This document shows, piece by piece, positions 52,361 to 61,926 of a stretch of DNA of 64,000 nucleotides (positions are counted from its first letter, which is position 1; every line of letters begins with the position of its first letter). Below the pieces are notes generated by a model. It did not search any database. It was not told the origin of the DNA and was given only the letters and a program-made list of their open reading frames with translations. The translations under genes and the position numbers were made by a program. This stretch comes from Nansenia antarctica (taxonomy: Eukaryota; Chordata; Actinopteri; Argentiniformes; Microstomatidae): positions 989,501 through 1,053,500 of the forward strand of contig CAXDII010000112.1 in NCBI GenBank assembly GCA_963989245.1. The letters are read 5' to 3'.

Positions 52361-53024
52361 AGGAAAGATGACCTTATCGACTTGGTCCACCTTTCACCAG
52401 CTGCTGTCACTCACTTTGGTATAAAATGGTGCCAGTGATGTCATTGATGCATTATTTCATAAGGGAACATTTCAACCTCATGACTCACAATAATAGAGCA
52501 ATCTGCCCACAGTGTGGGAATAATATTAGATAGTGATTGAGTCAATTATTTATCACAATTTCCCCTTTCAACAGAATACAAAACAAAACACAACTTTCAT
52601 AAATAAATACATAGAGCATGGAGAAATTAACATTTTATATTCATCACACTTCTGAAATGATCCTTCAAAATACAGACCTCTCTCTCTTTCTAGGCTGATT
52701 GTGTAAAAAGAAATGATATATGAACTGGGTGTTGGAAGTTTACCAGTGTTCTGGGTACATTCTGAATGTAAGTTGTTATTCATGATGACTTTGTGTTATT
52801 GTAATAAAGGCCTCAGTTGAGACTCCTTGTGATGTCATCAGATATCGATGTTACCATCCTCGTTCTAGCTATGATCTAACATGTTTAATTTTTCTAGATA
52901 ATTTTAGAGATTTTGATCATCATCTACAGTGACTCATTCACTGGTAAGCTGTCATGTATTGAGGCTGGACGACACTGACAAGAGAAGCAATGGGAGACCA
53001 CAATAACACAGATTCATCAATCAA
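52361..53024. other. No gene recognised
   Basis: Sequence outside the inverted duplication and before the L1 target microsatellite. No coding frame, RNA gene or known repeat could be supported. Confidence 0.6.
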
Positions 53025-53141
53025 AATATCTATCTATCTCTCTCTCTATCTATCTATCTCTCTCTCTACATATCTATATACCTATCTATCTATCTCTCTA
53101 TCTCTCTCTCTCTCTCTCTCTACATATCTATCTATCTATCT
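53025..53141. repeat. CTAT/CTCT microsatellite (5' flank of the L1)
   Basis: Mixed ATCT and CTCT units immediately before the start of the L1-type LINE. A long CTAT run also follows the 3' end of the LINE (60672-60815), so the LINE appears to lie inside one microsatellite. Confidence 0.9.
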
Positions 53142-53312
53142 TCCGGTGGCATGCACTGAATGGTTTGACACCTGTATGAGGCTCTGTAAAATCTTTGATT
53201 TAAATCAGCACTGACGGTTTAAATCCTATAATTTGCCGTGGCACAAGTTTATATAGTTTGTTTGTAGGTTACGTGTTGGAGAGCTAGTCGAAGATTATAT
53301 TCTTAGACGCGA

Positions 53313-54161
53313 ATGTGTACCCGCAGCAAACAAATGGATCCAGACGCCATGGCTAAACTTGTGAGAGACATTGTTTGCAAAGAGGTCTCCCGTTTATCTG
53401 TCGAGTTATCTAAAGATAATGAACTTATTCGCAAGGAGATCTCCAACGCCAACGTGCTTGTTCGCAGGGAAATCTCGGATGGCTTAAAACCTATCCAGGC
53501 GACTTTGCAGCGCCTAGAGGGTTCTCTCAATGAATGTATAGTAAAAGTTCGAGACCTGGAGAATGCCGCCACGCTCACAGACGCACGCATTGATACGCTC
53601 GAAAAAGATTGCAAACTGCTCAAAGAAAAGAATGACATCCTGCTCCAGAAAACATCATCTTTGGAGTTTCATTCTAGGAAATTCAATTTGAAATTCATCG
53701 GATGTAAGGAGGGGATAGAGGAAGGGAGACCTACTGCGTTTGTCCAGGACCTCCTGCGAGAGCTGTTTGGAGAGGCTGGGACTGGCCCTGCGCCCCTGCT
53801 CTCCATTGCGCACCGGGTTGGACCACCGCGAGGGGAGAGGTGCCGTCCGCTCATCGCCAGGTTCCATAGTCTGGAGACTAAGTCGACAGTCCAACGCTTG
53901 GCGGCCAAGAAAGCTGGCCAGTTGGCATACCGGGGGGATAAGATCAGCGTTTATCCGGATGTTCCTGACGAACTGTGCCGTCAACAAGCTGCCTTTGGCC
54001 CGATCAGGGCACTTCTCCGTGCGACAACCCTGAGATATGGCCTGGTGCAGCAGGCGCTCCCGGCTAAACTCCTAATTACCTTCCAGGAAAAGACTCATTC
54101 CTTCACTAAAGTGGACGAGGCGATGAACTTCTACCATACAACCATCAAGCCTACTCTGTAA
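53313..54161 (+). CDS. L1-type ORF1 protein (RNA-binding, coiled coil)
   Basis: 282 residues, uninterrupted. Roughly residues 10-110 form a coiled-coil-like region (VRDIVCKEVSRLSVELS, RREISDGLKPIQATLQRLE, TDARIDTLEKDCKLLKEK). Residues about 115-200 resemble the RRM-type domain (RKFNLKFIGCKEGIEEG, LLSIAHRVGPPRG, RPLIARFHS). The C-terminal domain follows (GDKISVYPDVPDELCRQQAA, ALPAKLLITFQEKTHSF). L1 ORF1 proteins trimerise, bind the element RNA and act as chaperones. The start is taken at 53313; a second in-frame ATG lies seven codons later. Intact as far as can be read. Confidence 0.82.
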   Translation: MCTRSKQMDPDAMAKLVRDIVCKEVSRLSVELSKDNELIRKEISNANVLVRREISDGLKPIQATLQRLEGSLNECIVKVRDLENAATLTDARIDTLEKDCKLLKEKNDILLQKTSSLEFHSRKFNLKFIGCKEGIEEGRPTAFVQDLLRELFGEAGTGPAPLLSIAHRVGPPRGERCRPLIARFHSLETKSTVQRLAAKKAGQLAYRGDKISVYPDVPDELCRQQAAFGPIRALLRATTLRYGLVQQALPAKLLITFQEKTHSFTKVDEAMNFYHTTIKPTL

Positions 54162-54387
54162 ACGGCAGACTTGGTAGGCTAATTTCTTTTCATTTCATTT
54201 CCAATAGGCTATCCACCTGGACGATGATACACTCTGCGGAGAACATTGCTCAATTTGTAGTGTGTGTGTATGTGTATGTGTATGTACATGTATAGGCTAT
54301 ATGTGTGTGTATATTATGACTGTGTATGTGTATGTGTATGTATGTGTATGTGTATGTATGTGTACATATGTATATGTGTGTGTATAC

Positions 54388-55884
54388 TAGGGGTGCAACG
54401 GTTCTCGGTTTTTTTACGGACGGTACGGTTTGCGTTCCACGGCTCAATTCACTAGTGAACCGTGACGGTTTTCGGTTTATGCTGCGATTTGGCTGCGTTC
54501 GTAAATTAGCTCTGAGAGCGCCGCAACAGTTTGAGGAAGCCCCGGATTCCTACAAGTCTGCGGTGTGGGGTCATTTCGCTTTTCCCGTTGAATACGACAA
54601 TAAGGGGGGGGAAACAGTGGACAGAAATATTACTGTCTGCAAGCTCTGCAATAAAGCGTGTGCCATATGCAAATGGTTGCACCTCTAACATGAACCAGCA
54701 TATTCGCCGCTACCACTCAACGATAACACTGACTGGGAGCAGGAAAGCCAGTCAGGCAGCGTCAGTGAGCAGACAGCAGTCTCTCTCTGATGCGTTCGGA
54801 CAGACGTACACTACCACTTCAGAGAAACACAAAAAAATAACCAATGCAGTGGGGATGTTCATTGCAAAGGATTTGCAGCCCTTTTCGGTGGTTGGAGATT
54901 TGGGTTTTCGAAATCTGATAAAAACTCTCGAGCCCCGTTACAGTGTCCCCTCCCGTACATCATTCAGCACCAAAATAATCCCTGGTATTTACCAAACAAC
55001 GCGCAGAGGCATTGAAGACGATTTGGCAAAAACACAGAGCTTTGCACTGACTACGGAGGGTTGGACCTCCCGGGCAACGGAGAGTTACCTCACTGTCACG
55101 GTCCACTACATGTCACCGGATTGGGAGATGAAGAGCGCAGTACTGCAAACTCGTCCACTATACGAAAGCCATACCAGCGCGCACCTGGCAGAGGAACTAA
55201 CAAATGCAGTGACTGAGTGGAAGTTGGAGAGGCCAAACATAACAATTCCCGTAACAACAGACAATGCAGCAAATATCGTAAATGCGATCCATGAAGCTGG
55301 TGGACTGGGGCCACAGATCGGCTGCTTTGCGCACGTCGTAAATCTCGCCGCCAAGAAGGCAGTGGCAATAACCCCGGTGTCCCGCCTCCTGGGTAAGATC
55401 AGACATGCAGTCACTTTCTTCCACAAAAGCACCACAGCCCACCATATTCTGACAATATGTTAGATATGTTAGACTTACCAAAACACAAATTAATCCACGA
55501 TGTCGCAACTCGTTGGAATACAACACATGACATGTTGGAACGCTATGTGGAATGTGTTACTTTTGTAGTGTGAATTTGTTTTCCTCCTGTTTGTATACGG
55601 GCTACCAGCTGTCAAGGCTAAAGTGCACTTTTACTTTCGAAAGTGTTTATTTATTTTTGGACATTTGAAAGTGTTTTTTGTTTATATACAATTATATATA
55701 CATTATATACATAACATATACATGTGTATGTTAAAGTTCCATATTATGTATAAGCAAAATAAAGTAAAGTAACAGTTTGTAAATAAATAGTAGCATTTGT
55801 TTCTGAACCGAACCGTACCGAAAACCGTGACCCAAAATACCGAACCGTACCGAACCGTGGGCCAACTGAACCGTTGCACCCCTA
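54388..55884 (+). mobile_element. ZBED-type hAT element, copy 2
   Basis: The same ends as 15047-17591 (TAGGGGTGCAACGGTTC), with the 8-bp duplication GTGTATAC (54380-54387 and 55885-55892) in the TG-rich inter-ORF region of the L1. It is 1497 bp, against about 1499 bp for copy 1 without its insert, and nearly identical, so both come from the same internally deleted source. Confidence 0.94.
54455..55575 (+). pseudogene. BED-finger hAT transposase, broken (copy 2)
   Basis: BED finger SAVWGHFAFPVEY and VCKLCNKAC is followed by a frameshift at about 54655 (two extra bases relative to copy 1); the frame resuming as RVPYANGCTSNMNQHIRRYH runs into ALTTEGWTSRATESYL, ITIPVTTDNAANI, GCFAHVVNLAAKK and is then lost near 55460 (copy 1 reads on to TRWNTTHDML in one frame). 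The C-terminal catalytic and hATC parts are missing as in copy 1, and the TTEGW substitution is shared. Confidence 0.85.
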
Positions 55885-56459
55885 GTGTATACTGTGACTG
55901 TGTATGTGTATGTGTGTGTGTCTGTGTGTCTGTGTGTGTGAGTGAAAGCTAGTGTGCACATCCGAAGTGTGTGCATAAGTGTGTTTGTCTGTAGGCCAGA
56001 CTGACACACCACATGAGTGTATGGGCAATGATCTCTCCGTGTCCTGCCGGGGTGTTGAGAGCCACTTTATGACTATGCTGTCACCTTTATAAATACTTGA
56101 GTCACGGAGTGCCTTAGACAGGGGTCGGCCTGTTTTTGTTGTGGTCACAACTCCACTGTATTTTGTGGAGCAAGGGAGGGTCAAAGAACCGTGCCCCTTT
56201 TTCTGTTCTGAGGGGCTGACCTTTATGTCGTTTTTATTTTTACTTTTCACATTGTTTTGTTTTTTTGGGAGGGTTTTCTGTGGGGGGGGCTGTTTTGTTT
56301 ATGTTAACTGTTTTGCTCAAGTCAAATCGCATGTAGAGACTACATTTTCATGTCTAATTTTTGAATTATGTCGTAGAGTAGGGCTGGTCACTTGTATTCT
56401 TCATATTAAAAGCATGATATCTATTAAAAGTATGCTATATATAATCTGGATACTAGGTC

Positions 56460-59400
56460 ATGTCTCACATAAATAAGATAAAAATCTGTTCTTGGAACAT
56501 TAGAGGCCTACAGAAACCTACAAAAAGACGGGCACTTATCACCTCTGTAAAAAAAGAGGGTGTATCAATTTTGTTTCTGCAAGAAAGCCATCTAGATGAT
56601 AATGGTATTAAGAAGCTTGAAAGGGTCTGGAATGGCCAGGTATTTGCCACAAACTACTCTTCTGCCAGTAGAGGTGTGGCCATTTTGGTTAGTAAAAATA
56701 TAGTTTTCACACCTCTCATTTGTACTAAAGACAGTAAGGGGCGCTATGTGTTCCTCAAGGGGGTCATTCAAGGTAGGGAGTTCTCCTTTTTGAATATCTA
56801 CTGCCCACCTGGCTACTCTCCTGATTTTTTATCAAATATCTTTGCCGAATTCACTGTACTGGCGTCTGATGACCTAATTGTGGGAGGAGACTTTAATTGT
56901 CATCTAAACCCAGGGATTGATAAACTCCCCTCTAGCTCCTCCCCTCCATCTAGACAAGCTAAAATGCTTAACTCACTTTGTCAGGACAACGGATTCTCAG
57001 ATGTCTGGAGGACACTCTACCCTAATGACCTAAAATTTACATTTTTTTCGCACTACAAAAGCTATAGCAGAATTGACTATTTTTTCATACCATCATCTAA
57101 ATTATTTCTAATTTCCTCTTGCTCTATGGGTAACATTAAACTGTCGGACCACGCCCCAATTTTTATGGTGTACTCCCTAACAGAGGATAGGGCCTTGTTT
57201 AGGCGCTTGAGATTTAAACCCTCTATATTGAATGATAACCAGTTTATCTCTTATTTTACTTCAGAATTTAAGATGTTCTACTCCATCAATTCACTTTCTA
57301 TGAATAATCCCTCTATTCTATGGGAAACCTGCAAAGCATTCTCTAGAGGTTTGATTATGTCATTTGAGGCTTCTAGAAGACGTAAAAAGAATGAACAGTG
57401 TAAACTTCTTGAATCTAAACTAACAGATCTGGAGAAATCCTATGTATTAACCCCAAGTGCAAATGTACTTCGGGAAGTGACAGCCACTAGAGCTGCACTA
57501 AACACCCTACTTATTCAAGATGCTGAACACTCCCTCAAATATGTTAGGCAGGAAATGTATGAATCTGGGGACAAGCCTGGAAAGCTTCTTTCTAATCTTA
57601 CCAAAAAGAGGGCTAATTCTCAAACCATCACCTCAGTGATAAGTCATGAGGGAGCTAGATCCTTTGACTCCAAAACTATCAACAGGGAGTTTGCATTGTT
57701 CTATAGCAATCTCTACAAATCTGAACAACCTGACGATGCCCCTACCCTCATGAACGCTTTCTTTTCCAATTTAAAACTTCCACAAGTAATCAACGAGCAG
57801 AAATTACAACTCGACGCCCCAATCGCAAGAGAGGAGGCACTGCGTGCCTTGAATTCTATGTCCTCTGGTAGGGCCGCAGGGCCCGATCAGATTGGCTGTG
57901 AATTGTATAAAGAGTTCAGCCACATTCTTTTAGACCCACTCCTAGCAATGTTAAACCACTCATTTGAAAATGGCATCTTACCACACTCTCTCAGAGAGGC
58001 TAACATCTCCCTTATTTTAAAAAAAGGGAAATGCCCTGAGAAATGTGCTTCATATAGACCCATCGCTCTACTCAACTCCGACCAAAATGTTTTGTCTAAA
58101 ATCCTAGCCTTGCGTCTAGAAAAAGTTTTACCCCATTTGATTAATGAAGACCAGACAGGCTTCATCAAAGGTCGCAACTCTAGTGACAACACACGACGGT
58201 TACTCAACATCATTCAATTATGCCACAACTCCAACATCCCAGCCATGGTGCTTTCCCTAGATGCAGAGAAGGCATTCGACAGAGTTGAATGGCCTTACTT
58301 ATTCTCTACACTACAAGCATTTGGACTCGGAGATTACCTCATTAAGTGGATCAGAGTTCTTTATAACTCTCCACTAGCAGCAGTCCTGACAAATGGATTG
58401 CGATCAGACAACTTTGCACTCCACCGTGGCAATCGCCAGGGAGACCCACTGAGTCCGCTGCTTTTCAACATTGCGCTCAAACCTCTGGCACAAGCTATAA
58501 GACAAAACATCTCTATCTCTGGTATTTCCACTCAGAGCAGGGAGCACAATATTTCTTTATATGCTGATGACATTTTGCTATTTTTATCACACCCCCAGTC
58601 CTCTGTCCCACACCTGACCAAGGTTATCTCCTCATTTGGTACCTTCTCAGGTTATAAAATCAACTTTGCCAAATCCGAGGCGATGCCTCTTGGATCTTTG
58701 AAATCTGTCCCTGATGTTGCTGAACCCTTCCCTTTCCACTGGTCCCCTGATGGTTTTCTCTACCTGGGAGTGTATATAACACCCACATATGACCAATTGT
58801 ATAAATGTAACTTTCCCCCTCTCCTACAGTCCATCAAAGCGGACCTTAATCGGTGGGCCCATCTACCTATTTCATGGCTAGGAAGGATAGCTCTTTTCAA
58901 AATGAGTATACTTCCCAAACTACTGTATCCCTTACAAATGCTCCCTCTGCTGTTATCAAATAAGGTAATCAAAGAAATTGAAGGCTGGCTGAGTGCTTTT
59001 ATTTGGAGTAAGAGGAGGCCCAGGCTAAAACTGGCAAAACTTCAAATGGTAGGCACGGATGGGGGCTTAGATGTACCTAATTTAATGTATTACCAGCTCG
59101 CCAGTCACCTTCGGGTTTAAACACGAGAAAGTGTCTATCTGGGTTGATATTGAGAGCTCTCAGTCGACATGCCCCTTATGGAACCTGCTTTTTGTTAAAG
59201 ACCTTAAATCTATAAAAAAAAATGTTGCTCCAACCCTATCACTATAAGCACAGTTAAAGCCTGGCGTTCCGTCTGCAAGATAGAGGGCCGTTCTGATCTG
59301 ACGTCTCCTCTCACTCCATTCCTGGACAATCCAGATTTCGAGCCAGGCCGCATTGACCAGACCTTCAAAAGATGGTACAAGCAGGGTATAACAAAATTGG

Positions 59401-60205
59401 GAGATCTGTTCGACAATATCTCTTTATTCTCCTTTACACAACTTCAACAATTTTTTCACCTTCAAAAATCTGATCAATTTAAATACTTACAAATCACCCG
59501 GTTTATTATTAAGGACACCACTCTAATGAACAACCCATCAGACGCATCAGCGCATTTTACAAAGCTCTTGCTTCGATATCTCCCCAAAATTCCCAGGCCA
59601 TCAAACTGGCTTGGGAAAAAGATCTAGGGGTCACTTTTAATGAGGCGGAGTGGAAAGAAGTTTGGACCTACGCCAAAAAGATCTCAGTCTGTAATCGTAC
59701 TAAGTCCACACAATATAAAATCTTACACCGTATTCATGTAACACCTGCACTCAAAAATAAAATGGACAGCAACTCCTCACCACTCTGCTGCAAATGTAAA
59801 TCCAATGTTGGTAATATCTTTCATTATTTCTGGTCTTGTCCAAAAATCCAAAGCTACTGGACTAATGTTGTTAATGAACTCTCAATTATGTTCAATGTCT
59901 CGGTGGGATTGGACCCTAGGTGTCTCATCCTTGGCACTCCGGATCGCCAGATCTCGAATGCCAAACACCAAAGGTTGTTCAACCTCTTAACATTTTCCGC
60001 AAGGAAAAACATTCTGCTATACTGGATAAAGGAAGCTCCCCCCTCCAAAAAATCTTGGCATAATATCATAATGGACTGCATTCCCAATGAATATATCACT
60101 TGCATGTTACACTCCAAGACGCACAGTTTCTACCAAACTTGGGACCCCTACTTAAAATATATTGGACCTGCCTTGTCATCTTCCTTACTGCAAGGTTTCC
60201 CCTAA
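56460..60205 (+). pseudogene. L1-type ORF2: endonuclease and reverse transcriptase, frameshifted near the end
   Basis: The first 886 codons are open (to 59120). The endonuclease shows CSWNIRGLQKPTKRRALI, LFLQESHL, SASRGVAILVSK, NIYCPPGYSPDF, VGGDFNCHLNPG, YSRIDYFFI and LSDHAP. The RT shows SGRAAGPDQIGCELYKEF, SYRPIALLNSDQNVLSKI, QTGFIKGRNSSDNTR, LSLDAEKAFDRVEWPYL (motif A), RGNRQGDPLSPLLFNIAL (motif B), SLYADDILLFLS (motif C) and YLGVYITPTY. The C-terminal part survives in pieces at 59121-60205, separated by frameshifts near 59112, 59220 (an A-run) and 59560, and includes a Cys/His knuckle (LCCKCKSNVGNIFHYFWSCP). Full catalytic residues but a broken tail. Confidence 0.88.
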
Positions 60206-60671
60206 GGATTCTTGCTTGGTAAATGTATGCACTATCTGACTCCAGGGTACTCGTTTGGTGGGGTTTTGGGTGGGTCGCTTTGGATGAAGGCCTATGCTAG
60301 ACGACAATAATGTAATGTAATGTAATGATATCTACGTCCATACCTTAATTCTATTATAAATATATCTGAGTGACATGTTCTGTTTTTTTATTTTATTTAT
60401 TGTTGCTTTTATTTATTTGTATTTTCTCCAAACCCCTAGTGTATGTACTGTGACTGTTTACTGTATGTGCAGGGGGGGGGGGGGTTGATTGGGCTTCCAC
60501 GGAGTCTTCACAGTTCCAGTGGTCCTGTCTGGGTTCTGTGGGGGTTTCAATCAGCTCTGGGGTTCTTGCTGTGTATGTTTAATATTGTCCTTGTCGTTGT
60601 ATTGTTTTGTTTGTGCCCTCTATATAAAATTGAAAACCCCAAATAAAAACAGTTTTCAAAAACAAAACAAA

Positions 60672-60717
<46 letters not shown>

Positions 60718-60815
60718 TCTTGTAACTATCTATATCTACCTACCTATCTATCTATTTATGTATGTATCTATCTATCTATCTATCTATATCTACCTGCCTA
60801 TCTATCTAACTATCT
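60672..60815. repeat. CTAT microsatellite (3' flank of the L1)
   Basis: CTAT runs with short interruptions (TTCTTGTAA, ACCTACC, TATGTATGTAT). Together with 53025-53141 it brackets the LINE. Confidence 0.93.
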
Positions 60816-60941
60816 ATTAGCTTTTGAAGACAGTGAAAGTGGCAAAAAAAGAAAATGTGTTAATTTTCTCAAATTGTTTATTTCCATTAATGTATTCTTT
60901 CCAACTTAAGTAAAATGTATATGTTACGGTACATGTGGGAA

Positions 60942-61070
60942 TACGGTATATGTGGGAAAACTAGGGTTAGGGTTAGGTGCTAGGGTGACTTGGTACATGC
61001 TGGCATGTCTAACCCTAACCGTAGCACCCTAGCACCTAACCCTAACCCTAGTTTTCCCACATATACCGTA
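60942..61070. repeat. Perfect 46-bp inverted repeat with telomere-like core
   Basis: The left arm (60942-60987) begins TACGGTATATGTGGGAAAAC, contains TAGGGTTAGGGTTAGG and ends GCTAGGGTG; the right arm (61025-61070) is its exact complement, with a 37-base loop. TTACGG.ACATGTGGGAA is repeated once more outside the left arm (about 60923-60941), and CCGTAACATAT continues the right arm, so an alternative longer pairing exists. No gene or element end explains it. Confidence 0.92.
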
Positions 61071-61265
61071 ACATATATTCATGCTTTGTCACAGGTCGCA
61101 CCACGACCGTCGATGCCATTCAATGACTTTGTATTGAATCAAAACATCTAATAATTCTACAGAATGATGAGTTCATTACTCACAACCAGAACAGAACCTT
61201 CAACAAGTAAGAACTAACCCTCTCATCCTGCCTGCGCGCTTATATGCACTCTAGAGCACATCAAG

Positions 61266-61926
61266 GTGAGTGTTTTTAAGTACATTTGTATGTACATTTT
61301 TATTTTAGTACTTATAGGGAACAGTTGTGTAAATAGTACCTACAGCAGGCTCGACTTATTAGAAGTTGGCACGCAAAACGAGAAGACAGTTACAGCGGAG
61401 TTCCTGAAGCAAAACAGGATATATCACGAGATCGCCCGTGTACCGGGAGAATCCTGGTACTCAGTCCCTTCCCTGAGGCGCAAACGCCGGCGTAAGGACC
61501 GTAAGCAACGACGGGGCTGCCGGGGAGGCCTGTTAGCTAGGCTAAGACGGAGCCCTGACAAACCTGCTTTGCCGAGTATTTTCCTTTCCAACGTCAGGTC
61601 CCTGACGAACAAGATGGATGAACTGAGACTACAAGTTGCCAAAAACAACATCGTGGGAGATAGCTGTGTGATTATTCTCACTGAAACCTGGCTAAATGAC
61701 ACTATCGTGGACTCCGCGGTTAGCTTGGAGGGACGGACATTACACCGGGCTGACCGAACGCAGCTCAGCGGCAAGTCGCGCGGGGGAGGGATCATAATAT
61801 CGACGAAGGATAGCTGGTGCTTAAACACGAAAACTGTAAGTAGCCACTGCTCCCCAGACCTGGAATACTTGACTGTTAAATGCCGACCCACATACCTCCC
61901 GAGGGAGTTTAACGCGGTGTTCATAA
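61266..61926 (+). pseudogene. Rex1-like LINE endonuclease region, interrupted (part 1)
   Basis: The frame includes RKDRKQRRGCRGGLLARLRR, PALPSIFLSNVRSLTNKMDE, CVIILTETWLND and HRADRTQLSGKSRGGG, the start of a Rex1-type apurinic endonuclease domain. It is cut at REFNAVFI by an opposite-strand Rex1-like element (61927 to about 63890) and picks up again at about 63895-64000 with LARLYDVISGQQSTDPQAFH and IIAGDFNHVDL, the next conserved endonuclease block (GDFNH). The C-terminal RT lies beyond the window. The upstream signal-peptide-like stretch (61266-61330) is probably UTR. Confidence 0.8.

Larger units (their letters stand above)
53142..60671 (+). mobile_element. L1/Tx1-type LINE, near full length (about 6.0 kb without the insert)
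   Basis: A short 5' UTR (53142-53312), ORF1 (53313-54161), an inter-ORF region with a TG-rich repeat (about 54258-54387) split by a ZBED-type hAT (54388-55884), ORF2 (56460-60205) and a 3' UTR ending AATAAAAACAGTTTTC plus an A-rich tail at about 60640-60671. A two-ORF structure with an apurinic-type endonuclease and RT is that of the L1 group; fish members of the Tx1 side look like this. Only a few lesions affect ORF2. Confidence 0.9.

Noticed and set aside
54531..54690. Start at 54531 for the 310-residue transposase frame
   Set aside because: The first 35 residues of that frame are an out-of-frame reading of the BED finger; the true N-terminus is in the other frame from about 54455, before a frameshift.
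61424..61924. 166-residue minus-strand frame opposite the Rex1 endonuclease
   Set aside because: It is the antisense shadow of a recognised LINE coding region.
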